Source: Sanderia malayensis (taxonomy: Eukaryota; Cnidaria; Scyphozoa; Semaeostomeae; Pelagiidae). From it: 64,000 nt of DNA. Below are positions 11,928 through 23,829 of the stretch, piece by piece. The notes below the pieces were generated by a model, which saw nothing but the letters and a program-made list of their open reading frames with translations, had not been told where the DNA came from and did not search any database. Position 1 is the stretch's first letter. Each line of letters begins with the position of its first letter. The stretch lies in NCBI GenBank assembly GCA_013076295.1, contig RQOL01000876.1:1054001-1118000 (forward strand), read 5' to 3'. The translations under genes and the position numbers were made by a program.

Positions 11928-12340
11928 CCGTAAATTCTCTATTAAGCCCCCCCTCTCAATTAAGCCCCCTCTCTAATTAGCCCCCCTTTTCAGAGAGAAA
12001 AATTTAATAAGCCCCCCTCTCAATTTAGCCCCCCAAATCTTCACTGATGACAAATAAGTAAACTTGATAAACAACTGAGATTTTCATTTATTCATTGGTC
12101 GTTCAATACTTCTCAACAAATTCAAATTCAAATCATTTAGTAGATATAAACGTTTTCACACAGACTTCATTGAATAATGTATTTCATGTATTATTTAATG
12201 TATTTCCACACTGAAATGGTTTTCTATTACAAAATATTTATTAATCCCCTCTCTCAATTTAGCCCCCCTCTCTAATAAGCCCCTCTTTAAAGTACTGAAA
12301 AACAATAAGCCCCCCGGGGGGCTTAAAAGAGAATTTACGG
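11928..12340. mobile_element. TA-flanked MITE with AAGCCCC-rich ends
   Basis: It starts CCGTAAATTCTCTATTAAG after TA (11926-11927) and ends with the near reverse complement before TA (12341-12342). Subterminal blocks repeat the words TTAAGCCCCCC, CTCTCAATTTAGCCCC and AATAAGCCCC on both sides. There is no coding capacity. Related short elements with the same AAGCCCC signature occur at 46463-46541 and 58209-58668. Confidence 0.75.
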
Positions 12341-13307
12341 TATGTTGATCACATCGTTCAAAAAATGTCCTTGGTAATTTCGTTTTACATGGTCTGTTCT
12401 CTAGGTCGTAAAATTGAATGATCTCTTCAGTATATGACAATACATCATTTTCAACTTCGTCTTGCTCTTCAGCAGGCCCAATCCTAGTACTAGCCGTTTT
12501 CTCAGTTTCTATTTCTATTGGTTTATTTGCATACAGTTTTACAACTTAATTTCACAAATGTCCCTCTCGTCAAATGTCAGTTTGTTTTGCGGATTTTTGT
12601 TATCTGTTATTTCCCCTTCTTTTCCTAGCATTTCCAGAGTTTTATAAGATCTATTTTGAGCAGTTGTTGAACATACTTAAATGTGTATACGAAATGCGGT
12701 GCTATGCAAAAATGTAACTCACACCTGATTCCGAAAAATATAGAATGATCATTTCCGGCCTATTCTAAACGCAGCTGAAGAGACACATCCAAGATCGTCT
12801 GAAAATGTTTTTATCAATTTTGATAACACTGCACCACAAATGTATGTTACAGCTTCTTTATCTTAGTACTATTTCTGTGGTTTCAGCTTCAGCGGCACTT
12901 ACTTGACAATTATCTTTAGCAATTTCCTCTTGGCAATACAACAACAGCCAAGAACAAAACTGTTTTGGTACATCCAAGCATTCAGTCAAACGTGATATTT
13001 TCACCCACCCACATCTTGTTGAAATTGGTCCACCTCAATTCTTTGGAGAAAGTTGTCATTTCTACATTTTTTTCAAAAACGGTCTTGAGAAAACTTAGGC
13101 TTTTACAGGTTTCTAAGGAAAGCAGCAACAGACGCTTAATAATGTCTTCAAACATCTCCATCATTAGTTAATTTTTTGCCATGACTTCCAAAGCACGATG
13201 CAACAATAGATGGATATCCAACAAGTACTTGCTTTGGCTGGGACGTTCAGCTATGCTCTTCTCCATCACTTTTCTCAATCACTTTTTCTTAGTTTTTTCT
13301 TGAACGA
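12341..13307. other. No confident gene; possible 3' remainder of YqaJ-type ORF
   Basis: Minus-strand translation is broken by many stops. Its position directly after the YqaJ-like fragment suggests decayed 3' sequence of that element, but no motif supports this. Confidence 0.3.
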
Positions 13308-15053
13308 CTACTTCAGTGTTTTCATCCAATTTTTCAATTGTTGCCTTCGCATGCAATCATTGGCAAGAAATTTTCGTCTGCATTTACAATACAATTGCTC
13401 AGGTTTTTCATTATTCGGGTCATTTTTTTGGGTTAAAAGTTCCGGTAGTACGAATTTAAAGAATACGCTAGTCAACTTTTGTTCTAGCTCTTCGCAAAAT
13501 TTAATATCCTTTTTCACTTTCAGCAACAACTTGTCCGTGACCTTCTGGTCCTTTGTCCATACATAAAAGTAACAGTAATGTGCGCCTGTCACAAGCATTT
13601 GATGCTGCATTTGAAAAAATAGGCATGTTTCTTTCTTATATCACCGTTCGGCGATACAGGAAAGCTTTTATCAGCATGCCAACCGCCCAAGCCATTTCTG
13701 TACTTGTAAGGGCATTTTATTTCTAGAACATTTCTTCCCGTGACAGCAGCTGTCGGTTAGTCCATCTGGTGATGTCCTCCAGCACATGAAGGCCTGTTTC
13801 CTGAGTAGAGAAGCCTTCACGCAATGTCATTGCATGGGCAATGAAGTATTTTCTTGCCACAGGCTCCATTGCCTTACCATTTCTTGTTGCAGGGACATCG
13901 AATGGGTAACCATACTGCACAATCGTTTTTAGGAATGTTTTTGGAAATTCTGCAATCTTCATCTTATCAGCATTAAATGCCTCTTTGGCAATTGACGTAG
14001 TGATTCTGCCAGCACGATGTATCTGCCACCCTTTTGTAATGCCTAGGTATCTTGTGACCTCGCAAAAATTGGCATGCTGTGTCTGCCAGTATGCTTTTTT
14101 GTAATCGTTGAACAGTTTCTTCATGCGAATGTTCAGTTCTTCTCTTGAGTCATTAATGGGTGCAGGCTGAAAAAGACTTACCAATCGCTTTGGAATTGAA
14201 TTTTCATCATTTTCCTCTGCAGTACCTGTCTCAATTAGATGAGTTTCAAGACGTTCAGCAGACTCGTCGCATTCGTTCACAAAGCTAGAAAAATAGCAGC
14301 ATTAGGGGCAATGCGTTTTAGCTCTTTCAGTTTTTCGACTGATGCCACGTTGTTGCTATATCTGTCAGGTTCTTCACAGCTAAACGGTTCTTCCAGTTGC
14401 TTATAAGGTGGAATTTTCATCGGTAAAGCATCTTTCTTTGGTCTTCGGAAGTCGATTTGCTTAAGTGGAGCTGCTTCGGCATGTTGACGTGATCTTTTCC
14501 ATGCACAGAGTTTGCTTGTACAAGCAGCTTTATTAAGCTCCATCTGGCTGCATGTTTGTAGCTGTAGCGTTTTGGTGTATATATGCTTTGGGCTCTTTTA
14601 TAGCGATGTAGAGAATGCTTAGGCCCGAAGGCCTAGGCCAGAAATATACATGTATTCCTAAATATATGCTAAAAAATTACCCCCGACTTGATGAAACAGA
14701 AGCGCTCGGTTTTTCCAATTTCATGATAAAAAACATCTTGCACATGTCCACAGATAAAAAAATTGTATGCTTCCAGAGACTTTCAAAGCTTTTAAAGATT
14801 CTTTTGAAAAAGAGCTTGCTATTAATAACATAATTATAACCATCAGGCTACGTAATGTCGGGCAGCAAACTAACTTCAATTTCCAGTCTTCAATGAACGA
14901 ATATGGATCTGCAAGCGTATGACCATCTGTCAGAGTAAGCTTTAATGTATACCATTTTTGATCTTCTTCTGACAATGCAGTGAAATACTTCGAACAAGAA
15001 AGCATTTTCAAAATCTCAAAGTCAAGCAACAAAGCGAAGACGAGTCTTGTCAA
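13308..15053 (-). pseudogene. YqaJ-type nuclease ORF, degraded (SWIM/YqaJ repeat family)
   Basis: Read from 15053 downward. A first part (15053-14721) contains the conserved TLTDGHTLADPYSF segment. A second (14543-14277) contains ACTSKLCAWKRSRQHAEAAP. A third (14280-13723) is the YqaJ domain, with WQIHRAGRITTS and NGKAMEPVARKYF. In a shifted frame near 13730-13770 come SPDG and then LEIKCPY, the Asp and Glu-x-Lys of a PD-(D/E)xK nuclease. After another shift, 13610-13308 supplies the C-terminus (LVTGAHYCYFYVWT). Such SWIM-zinc-finger/YqaJ ORFs are expanded in cnidarian genomes (family knowledge), but the SWIM finger expected between parts one and two is not visible. It carries several frameshifts, so it is not functional. 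Confidence 0.6.
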
Positions 15054-15253
15054 TAATCGACTGAATCAACTCGTGTATGTAACAAGAAATTTATAACTTA
15101 GAAGAGAATTGTGTGATACAGTTACAGGAAATCGAAAGGTCAATTGATTCTCAGTACATTTTCACCGACAGGAAGGGTGTAACAAGTACAAACGTTAGTC
15201 TGAAGGTGTTAGAATGTCACTTATATTGTGTTTTTACTTATATTTTGTGTTAT

Positions 15254-15639
15254 TTACGTGTAGGAATGATTTAAAGTGCGATTATCGTCCCAACAGATAC
15301 ATAAATAGAGGAGGGTCACAGTGACTGTGACAGTCTGCCATGGCTTTTTGCCTGCCAGCTTGTGCACATGTGCCCGATAATTGTAAACATGGAATCCATT
15401 TGCAGCATCTTCAAGCATTTCATCATCTATTTCGGGGCAAAAATAGCCAAATTCCATTCTAATTTACAGAAATCTCTTATGTTTACAACGTAATTTTGAT
15501 AGTACCAGGAATAAGGATACCCCACAACTTTCTGGCTATGACGCATTTTGAATATGAGACCAGTCGTCTTTTGTTCTCGCCACAGTGTCCTATCCAGCCT
15601 CCATTCTGTTATATTTTGTTCAAGCGATGTGCCATACAA
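15254..15639 (-). pseudogene. Unclassified repeat-derived ORF remnants
   Basis: Two overlapping minus-strand frames (15639-15427 and 15457-15254) share the phrase MEFGYF/KLEWNLAIF at their junction, so one frame shifts into the other. The downstream part carries IDDEMLEDAANGFHVYNY. I do not recognise the family. They follow the hAT fragment at 15609-16019 and could be its continuation or another element. Confidence 0.35.
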
Positions 15640-18300
15640 TGGACGTAAGGTGGGGCAAGACTGATTTCTCGCACCAATGTCCGCAATCCACCACGATTAC
15701 CAGACATTGTTGAACAGCCATCCGTTCCTTGTCCTCGTATCAAACCAGAGTCTAGGCCATACTTTTTTAAGATTTGCATCAACTTGTCACGAAAATCCAC
15801 TGCTTTAGACCTTTTCATCTCATCAAAGCAAAGAAAATGCTTCAGTTGTTTTCCATTTTTCACGTACCTTATGACCCAGTTTGCAGAGTATCGCAGTGGC
15901 CCACCCAAGATCTTGTAGACAATGTGCCGGAGGCGCCCCTGGACAAAAATATTTGAAAACCACACCCTTTTAGCCACTGGGAAACGCCCTTTTAAAAGTG
16001 ATGCTAACATCATGATCATATAATAAACGCCCCTCAGAGAAACGCATTGACGAGTGAGGTTTCTGAAGTCAATTGAAATTAAGTATTAAGTGGAAATGAC
16101 AAGAGTGTTTTGACGATAAAACGAAACTGGCTTTTTATAAACAAAACATAACATCTCTGAAAACTCGTACGCCAGCTTTTACTGTCTAATTTTGAAGATT
16201 TCAATAGAGAATAGTAGAATAGGAATCACTCATGCAATCAATCAGTTGTGGCCAATGTCATCAACAACAAGAAAAGGGCATCTGGGAATATTTGATGTTA
16301 TTCTGTCGACAACTTTGCTGACTTTGTATTTTCTGGCAGCCCTTTCTCTCTCATCAAAAAAGACTGGCACGCGATGCTTAGATATTCCAAGACTCTTGCT
16401 ACCATTGGTATAGAGCTGTCCTATCTTTGCAATAGTTTTTGGGCAAGAAATTGGATGTGGTAAGCTCCAATCCACCACAGATCTTTCCATCAAAACTTTG
16501 TTGGACTGGCCACCTGACATCGTGTGTGCCTTCACAACGCTGTAGAATCCTTCCACTATTGCCTCACAACCACCAGATGCAAGGGCAACATCCAATGCCA
16601 AACAAGCTTCCTACCCCAAAATGCAGTAGATCTCTTCATTATTGTAGAATATTGATGTTGTGAAATCTTTATCAAGACAACACACTACTGTTTTTCCTGA
16701 AGAAAATTTTAATTCGAACATTTTGTTAATATTATCACTGTTAATTACGCCCAATTCAAGGAGCTGGCGTTTGTTAAAATCTTCCACCTGTTTTCCTTCC
16801 TTCGTAACAAACATCATGTGAGCCAGCCCTCCAAGGTTTTCCCATACCATCTTCTTTAAAGTGGTCTTGAAGCGACTGGTCACAAGTTGACTGCTGTGTG
16901 GAAGAGGATTAGCAGAAACGTTGTTGCTAACTTAATTTTCAACATGTGGTAGTGCACAAACATGCTCGAAGAATTCGCCAAACTCGTCTAAACCTCTCTT
17001 TTCCCACGCAATTATTTCTTTTCGATTTATCTTGATCTTCCATCTTTAAATGAAAAGGAAGAAAGTCCGGATACCATCTCTTCCAAGTGAAATGCTTTCA
17101 GCAACTTCTTTGCTTCAATGGGAATGATTTTGTTATAGCGTTCTATGAGATCTTTCTTTAATTCTTTGCACAGAACTTGCAAATCATGTATGCAATCTCT
17201 GGGTTTTCTGGCAACCCATGTGTTTATCGGCTTCTTCTTCTTCCCCGCTGATGGTACAGTCGAACTTTCTCCACCAACACAAACCCAACCTTCCAACAAT
17301 GGTACACCATGAAATGTGCTGTTCTCAGCTTCATCTTTGGCTAATTCATTCCAATGTTTACTTAACTTTGGGAGAATACCTTCTTTTGGTTTGTCTCCTT
17401 TAATAATATTTTCAAGGTTTGTTTCAATCCTCGACAATTTCTTCAGCACTCTTACAATCACTCTTCACAGCATCACAGCACTCTAGAGAGCCAACTTACA
17501 ATCTTCCAAGGCGGTAAATTGATAGCTTGAGTCTTTATCATCAGCAACATTGCAGGTTGAAGGATATCTAACGCACCACAAAGATCAATTATATAGTCGC
17601 GTCCCGGAAACTATTGAAATTTTTGAGTTTGAATTACTGTAGATATTGAGCTAATAATTTCATTCTGAATTTGAGGAGAAGTGTACTTTCCCCTCCCCTC
17701 AACTTTTTGCTTGAAAGATAAGCATCCAGAACTGGATCATATTTTGCTACCAACCTCAGCAATTCCAGGTAGTTACCACTATTTTCAAACGAAGACATTT
17801 GTTCTTGGCTTTCAAACCAATGACCTCTGAATGAAATCTCTTGTAATGCCAAAAACAAAGCTACGGAGAAGATTCAATCTTTCATGAACAATGTCTTCTC
17901 CCTATCTGTTTCAAGTTGCCCCTGAAATTCTCCATCAATTTTTAGGCCATGCAGAATTCCCTGCTGAAAGGACTTCCATTGCGCATGAAGATTACAGTGA
18001 GGCCTTTTCTGTTCGTGTGCCCTGATCTTCTCGATTCCTCTCTTGAAATTTCCAACACCTATCTGGCTCTAATTTTTCTCTAAATCTTTTTCTGATATGC
18101 AAGGAAGAAGCCAACAGCAGAAACAAAACATTTTTTTTCTTCTGGAGAATGTACAACCACTCGTGTAAACTTTTATTTCTTTTATACCATGATTGTTGAA
18201 AGCATCTACCATCGATTTTCTTGGAGAACAATTTTGGCACGTTGCTCTTACTCTTGTATCTCGGAAGTCAGCCGGATCCGTTGGAACTCACCAAATGTAT
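15609..18300 (-). pseudogene. hAT transposase (DUF4371/ZMYM1-like), split and degraded
   Basis: The N-terminal part (18240-17992) has FSKKIDGRCFQQSWYKRNKS, where a TTF-type zinc finger and KFNPKWF-like motif are expected. Next come 17858-17634 with EISFRGHWFES and SGNYLELLRLVAKYDPVL, both signatures of DUF4371 hAT transposases. The core reappears at 16019-15609 with ANWVIRYVKNG, HFLCFDEM, LIRGQGTDGCSTMSG and PPYVHCMAHRLNKI, the Asp-containing region of the RNase-H-like fold. Between 17.6 and 16.0 kb lies unrelated sequence (next entry). The C-terminal dimerisation domain is missing here. It is a transposase relic, not a host ZMYM gene, given the stops and splits. Confidence 0.6.
16242..17461 (-). 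pseudogene. Unrecognised ORF cluster, likely repeat-encoded
   Basis: Three consecutive minus-strand frames (17461-17027, 16883-16611, 16601-16242) read like one broken protein. The first part is Lys-rich (KLSRIETNLENIIKGDKPK). The last contains GGCEAIVEGFYSVVKAHTMS, QSNKVLMERSVVDWSLPHP, and FFDERERAARKYKVSKVVDR. I do not know a named family for it. It interrupts the hAT above in the same orientation, so it may be an insertion or an unusual insert of that hAT lineage. Frames end in stops at about 17026, 16610 and 16241. Confidence 0.45.
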
Positions 18301-18524
18301 TTGGCCACAAAATTACCTGAATGGGCTCTCACTTTCAAGGTTTTCTCCTTAAACTAAGGAATTTTGGGGATTTTTAAGGAATTTAAGTTTTTGAGGAATT
18401 TTTAGGGAATTTTCCAAATTAAGAAATAAAAAACAAATCACCAAAAAGCAAGATATTAAACAGAACAAAACTACTCAAATTTACACAAATCTACCATGCA
18501 AGTGCTGGCAGTGCTTTAAAAGTG

Positions 18525-19690
18525 TCAATTTTCTGCAATTTTAGAGAATTCGTTTTTAACAAATTCATGTGCTTGACTATCTGTCGCACTACTTTTTACT
18601 TTTTGCACCAGTTCTAATAGTGTACCGTCTAGCTTGATTTGGTGTGCACGAATTCCCATTGCTTTCATGCCTTGATTGGTGTGCATCAAACCAACTAATT
18701 TTTCGCGCTTCAAACTGCTTCTTAAAGACGTTTTTACCAGCTTCAAAGAACTGAACAAACGGTCAACAGATGCATTTGGAGAAGGTAATGAAAATGCTGT
18801 TCATACCACTTTTCTCAAGTTTGGATACTTGTATCCGCCTGTAAGCATCTTAGCTTCGAGCCGGTTTTTCCAAAATTCTGTTGGGTTTGATTTGTAAAAT
18901 ATCAGTGCCTTCTCCTAAAGCTTGCTGCCTCCATTCTAAGTCTGCACTGCTACTGTCTGCTACATTTTTTTAAAAACGGCATCAGGGTGAATACATCTTG
19001 AAGCGATGGAGGCTTGCATTGGACGGCATTTGGTGGCAGTAAAAATTCCACACATTTAAAAACTAGCTGGTTGACTTGAAAGCGCTTTCTGATTTGCTTG
19101 ACTAACTCAATCAGGAAGGCAAGGCACGAACTTCTCATTTTCAAAGCATTCTCTATGTCACTGCATGAAGATAATGTGCTGCTAGCGTTTATGCCGATAT
19201 AGACACCTTTCAGCGGAACATGCTTTGACTTGTCTTCAAACTCTATCGTTAAGGGGTCGCCTGCTCTTACAACTTCTAACTTTAAAAAATCTTGCACTAT
19301 GCTTCTCAACAGTTTGACAACTTTTACTCGAAGATGATGCAGCATTGGTTCTTTTGTTTGAAACATAGTGTTAAAGTTTGTTAAAGCCGGTGTAGTTGGT
19401 CTTGCGCTTGAACAAACGGGTTACGTAATCTATTTAGTATTGACTCAATTGTGTAGGATGGGTCTTTCCCATTCACAATAAAATCCGTAAAGTAGAGCTG
19501 TAGAGCAGCCCATTGCTCCAATATTCTTGAAATGCAGCTTTCAGAATTAGAATTGTTCAGCCCTTATGCCCATCAAGAATTACAAGAATACGTTATCTTT
19601 ATTTGGCTTGACATGCTTGACCAATCTTCATGTAGCTCATGAAGGTTGAAGAATCATCCATCCATTGTCTGAAACTTCATTCAGGGTGCC
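18525..19690 (-). pseudogene. Second hAT transposase, C-terminal half
   Basis: From about 19560 downward the minus strand encodes a hAT middle region. At 19366-18950 it has MFQTKEPMLHHL, ...LLRSIVQDFLK and GVYIGINASSTLSSC. After a frame break comes the hAT C-terminal dimerisation domain (about 18840-18525) with SLPSPNASVDRLFSSLKLVK and TSLRSSLKREKLVGLM. The last block is the most conserved signature of hAT transposases. It abuts the pogo-type transposase at 19560-20403, whose frame stops where this one begins, implying insertion of one into the other. Confidence 0.6.
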
Positions 19691-20403
19691 TGGTGGAGCA
19701 TAATCAGTCACGTCTTTCCTTTTATTTTGTCTTTTGAAAATCATCATTGGGGGGACGTAATTGCCAGCAGCATTATAACATGTAACAACGATTGTACGAC
19801 ACCTCTTTGGCCACTGGTAGCTGATGATACCACACGTTTACCTTTCTTAGAAAGCACTTTTACAGGCTTGTGTACACATGTCAACCCTGACTCATCCGCA
19901 TTGTAGATTTGATGGGGCTTAAGTTGATGTTTGTCAAGTATCACTTGCAAATTGTCAAAGTATCTCTTCACTGAAGTCTTATTCAAACCAAAGACTCTGT
20001 TCAAGAAAACAGCTTCAGGCTTTCTCAAGGAAATAGTTGACTGCCGCTTGAGACTGCTTCTCTTTGCTGAATGGATGTGGAATATTATTCCTCTCACAAA
20101 ATTGGAATGCTACTTTGCGCTCCTTGCTTGTAGGCATTCCGTAAATTGAGTTGTCCATGCCAATAATGTATTTCGCAAGATCCTGCTCTTGTTTTTCAGT
20201 CAGAACAGTCTTTTTGCTGCCAAAGTTTGTTTTGGAATGGCTCAAGCTGCTTCAGTTCTCCTGTCGTCTCAGACTCTCAAATGGCACACCAAAAACTTTC
20301 ACTGCCCTTCTGAGAGACATTCTTTTTTTGAACTTCCTCAATTGCCTGTTTCATCTCACCTTCATGCCAGTTTGCACGATTGGTTTTTCGAACGTTGTTA
20401 CTC
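19560..20403 (-). pseudogene. Tigger/pogo-type transposase fragment (psq HTH plus DDE_1)
   Basis: The start MSNNVRKTNRANWHEGE (20403) leads into a psq-type helix-turn-helix. 20245-20015 has LTEKQEQDLAKYIIGMDN, ERKVAFQFCERNNIPHPF. 20097-19744 has KPHQIYNADESGLTCVHKP, the first Asp of the DDE_1 core, and KKGKRVVSSATSGQRG. A shifted frame carries APPGTLNEVSDNGWM and ends near 19570 with LVILDGH, the second Asp. The last catalytic residue and C-terminus are not found downstream, where hAT sequence takes over. Multiple frameshifts mark it as dead. Confidence 0.65.
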
Positions 20404-20569
20404 ATGATTTAAGATAACAGATACACAATTGAAAAGAGAAACAGACAAAAATAAAATTCGGGTATTATCTCGTGAAACTTTAATTGTGTTTTAAGAGCCA
20501 GGATAACAGTCGGAAAAGGGCTCTTTTATGTTTCTCACATAGAAATTTGGTTAGGCTTAAGCCCCTTAC

Positions 20570-22491
20570 TGCACTGGACTGCTGGACTGCTTCATTTGCT
20601 CAGACATTTCACCTTCCAGTATGTTATATAGTTTAAACCAATAGCCACGTAGCTACTGTTCTTCGCTCGAGACCAGGCTTTGCTGGGAAATGATTTCTAT
20701 TGCACTTCTGACTACATTTTGTGATGGCTTTTCAATTGGAGTTTTGCTTGCACTATTTTCATCATCTGTCTCCTGACTGTCTTCCAGATTTTCACGTAGC
20801 TCATATAGAATTTCTTCTTCTGTCTGAGGCGGCGCGGTGGCAATTACTTCATCGTCAAAGTGTACAAAAATTTCTGCATCAACATCAAATGGTACAATTT
20901 CTGTTTGCTTTTGAAGGGTGTTTATTCACTCCATTAATGCCTTGAATAGATCATCATCAGCATGCATGGCTTTCTCTTTACACGATTCCGAGATTGTTTG
21001 TTTAGTTATTTTACAGGAGTACCAAAGTCAACATCCTCACCATTTTCAGGAATTGTTTCAAAGATTTCTTGAACTTCAGCTCCAGCAGAATACAATAATA
21101 AGGCACGTTTTTGCGATGCATCTGTGACGTTAGCGGCATTCAGATATGTTTAAATCTCTTTATCCAGATTTTCCATCTTGTGATCCTTTTTGGGATCAAA
21201 TATGGGCATTGGTACAATATCCAGTTTTGCAGCTTTTTACTCGTCGCGAATATTATATTTTCATACTTAGAAAATGAACAAAGAAAAGCACATGTTCTCG
21301 ACCTGCATAACAACTAACAACTGAATAATAGAATACTAGAACGAGGTTAAATACAAGAGTCAACAAAATTTTCTCTTTTTTCTCTTTTTATTCCTTTTTG
21401 TTAAGAATTTTTATTCTTATTTCGTCAGATGTCGCTATTTCATTTTTTGTGAGGTGCCTCCCTTGGAGGCTCAGAAAATCAAATTTTGTTTCCTTTTGTT
21501 TCCAGGGTGTCCATATCACAATATAACGCCAGCATGCTCATTGCACCAATGATCGAAATTTTGAGCAGAGGCTTTTTTACGTCTATTGCCGTGATGATAT
21601 TTTGAACGATAATTGTTCTGTAATTTGCTTTGAGGCTACGAATCACTGCCTGGTCCATTGCTGCGTTTTGGACGTTGTATTTGGAGGAAGAAAAATGAGA
21701 TTGATGGCTTCCAGGTTTTCCACATGCGGATGAGCAGGGCAGTTGTCTACCAGTAATGCTACTCTTCTTTTTTCTGCCACAAACGTCTTGTTAAGCTCAC
21801 GAACCCATTCTTCAAATAGAATTCCGTCCATCCAGCTCTTTTCTGGCTTTTATAACGGCAAGGCAGGCTTTTGATACCGGTAAAACATCGTTTTTTTTAT
21901 TTGCCAATGAGGAACATTGTCACCAATAGCATTTTCACCAGCGGTTCCAGTCAAGCGAACTTTGCTGTTTTTCCCACCAACACACTTCTCTGATTTTAAG
22001 TGCAGTGTTTTGTTCGGTAGGCATTGATAGAATAAACCAAACTCGTCCGCGTTGTAAATGTCGTCCAACTTGTAGTTAGATAAGACTGTGGGCAGTGAAG
22101 TTTCACTCCATGGTGCAATCACTTCAGGTGTCACATATTTTGCTTCTCCTGATATGGTTTTGAAGCTGACATGGTATTTTCCTTCCATCGTCGCATGAAA
22201 CCATCTGAGTCTTTAGTCATCCAGTCCTATTTCTCTAGCATACTGCAACGCTTTTGCTTTAAAAACTATTCCTCCAACTGGCGCATTTTGACTTCTGGCA
22301 GACAAGAACCACTGAAATAGAGCTTTGTCCAAATTTTCGTAGTTGGCTCTTGCTAGTCTTTTACACTTTGGACTGCTCTCTTCATTGAATGCGGCAATAA
22401 TTTTCTGCTTATTTTTCACGCAAGTTGACAGTGTGTTCTTTTGAACTCCATATTTTTCTGCAACACTTTTATTTAATTCGCCTCTCTCCAA
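20570..22491 (-). pseudogene. Tigger-type transposase, second copy, with gag insert
   Basis: 22491-22213 encodes the CENP-B-type N-terminal HTH (GELNKSVAEKYGVQKNTLST, LFQWFLSARSQNAPVGG). 22188-21850 encodes LDDIYNADEFGLFYQCLPNK and KVRLTGTAGENAIGD, holding the first catalytic Asp. 21831-21643 encodes RVALLVDNCPAHPHVENL and IFLPPNTTSKTQ, holding the second. The acidic C-terminal tail typical of Tigger proteins (AEIFVHFDDEVIATAPPQTE) follows at about 20990-20570, after a retrotransposon fragment. Stops and frameshifts break it. The 5' terminal repeat is at 22690-22807. Confidence 0.7.
21010..21240 (-). pseudogene. Gypsy-type gag fragment inside Tigger
   Basis: Minus-strand translation gives PMPIFDPKKDHKMENLDK, one stop, then ASQKRALLLYSAGAEVQEIF and a GEDVDFGTPVK end. 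This is the pattern of the N-terminal gag domain in invertebrate Gypsy elements (family knowledge). It is only about 75 codons long and lies within the Tigger reading order, so it is a truncated insertion. Confidence 0.5.
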
Positions 22492-22689
22492 ATTCTATGT
22501 TGTCAAATCAGACTGCCTGTAGTATATAATAGCAGTCAATCTTGGTGACGGTGAAGGAATGAAAGTTCTTTGTGAACTGAAATTTGAAGGAACAAGGACA
22601 TTTATAGATGCCCTACAGGGACAATTAATTACTAACCACTAATAACATATTAATTTGATGAAAAGACAATAAAGTTTGTGAGTTATTTT

Positions 22690-22807
22690 GTGAAGAAATT
22701 CATAGAATTCGAGTTAACGGACACTTTTTGGTCCAAGGGAAACGAAAATTCGTTCGAGCAAGCGAATGTTCGAGTTAACGGGTATTCGAGTAAGCGGATG
22801 TCAACTG
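22690..22807. mobile_element. Terminal inverted repeat of the Tigger copy
   Basis: Read on the minus strand from 22807 it starts CAGTTGACATCCGCTTACTC, with several TCGAA/GTTAACTCGAA words, a classic pogo/Tigger end. TA follows at 22808-22809 as the expected target duplication. The transposase frame starts about 200 bp inside. The matching opposite end was not identified. Confidence 0.75.
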
Positions 22808-22989
22808 TATTGGTCAGTTTTTACGTTAGTGGGGTGGGTCTGAGATCAGAAGTTCTGCGTGTCACTGCCATGCCAAGGGCATCATTTGCTGCGAAAATTG
22901 CTGTTATTTCTCTAACGAATAGCTACAGTAGTAACTTGTTGCAAATTGCGTATTTCTTCCAATTTTGCTTAATCCGATAAAAACATTAA

Positions 22990-23804
22990 TTATAATATAA
23001 GATAAAAAGTAAAAAGCTATTAATTAAATTGAAATATAAAACCTTATTTACAATATTTAACCTTATTTACAATTATATTTTAAAATAAAAGAAAACATCA
23101 AATAGAGAGAAAATAGTTTTTAAATAGTTTTCTTGAAACTATAACAGAGAGGTTGCCTGCTTTGACGCGGCTGACAGGCTATTCCATAGTTTAGCACCTC
23201 TATATGAGAAACATCTCTGGCCATTTGCTGACCTTTTTATCGGTAACCTCAGATCGGTCCCCGTATCACGAAGGCTATATGATGTGCAAAGCGAATTTCG
23301 TGTGAAAAGGTCACAAAGGTATTTTGGAGCCAGCACATTCAGGGACTTGAAGACCATTGTCTTAGACTCACCGGTAATCAGTTCGTCAACCGTCTTCCAT
23401 CCCAGCCCTTCGATAAGAGGTCTGCCTGGGGCATCGAAGCTGCTATTCGTGATTATCCTAGCAGCACGGTTTTGAAGTTTATGCAACTGATTAATTTCAG
23501 TTAAACCGGCGCAGCCCCAGACAGAACAACAGTATCGAAAGTGGGGCTCCACAATACCTTTGTAGAGAGTCTGCAAAGTTTCTTTCGGGAGAAAAGATTT
23601 GGAATGTCTTAAAAAGCCAACTGCCCTTGAAACCTTGCTAGAAACTGCTTTGATTTGCTCTTTCCAGTCCAAGGAGCAGTCAATTTGCACACCTAGATAT
23701 TTTATCTTTTTGACTACTTCAAGCTCATTGTCGCGAATTTTAAGAACCAGGTCTTTATTTTGACTTTTGAGAATATTCTGTTTCTGCTTGGTAGAGATAA
23801 GCAT
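22990..23804 (-). pseudogene. Non-LTR retrotransposon RT, C-terminal 3' end
   Basis: A 221-codon open frame (23804-23139) has the thumb and C-terminal region of Jockey/CR1/Rex-type reverse transcriptases: VVKKIKYLGVQIDCSLDWKE, LYKGIVEPHFRYCCSVWG, INQLHKLQNRAARIITNS and SYRGAKLWNSL. The fingers, palm (YADD) and endonuclease are absent, so this is a 5'-truncated copy, as left by target-primed reverse transcription. AT-rich 3' UTR runs to about 22990. It interrupts the unknown repeat ORF at 23830-25360 on the same strand. Confidence 0.75.
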
Positions 23805-23829
23805 AGAATGAGTTTTCGCAACATTCTTG

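Noticed and set aside
15609..18300. ZMYM-type host zinc finger gene
   Set aside because: The similarity is to DUF4371 hAT transposases; the sequence is split and full of stops.
18676..20417. Plus-strand ORFs opposite the hAT and pogo fragments
   Set aside because: Antisense shadows; recognisable transposase motifs are all on the minus strand.
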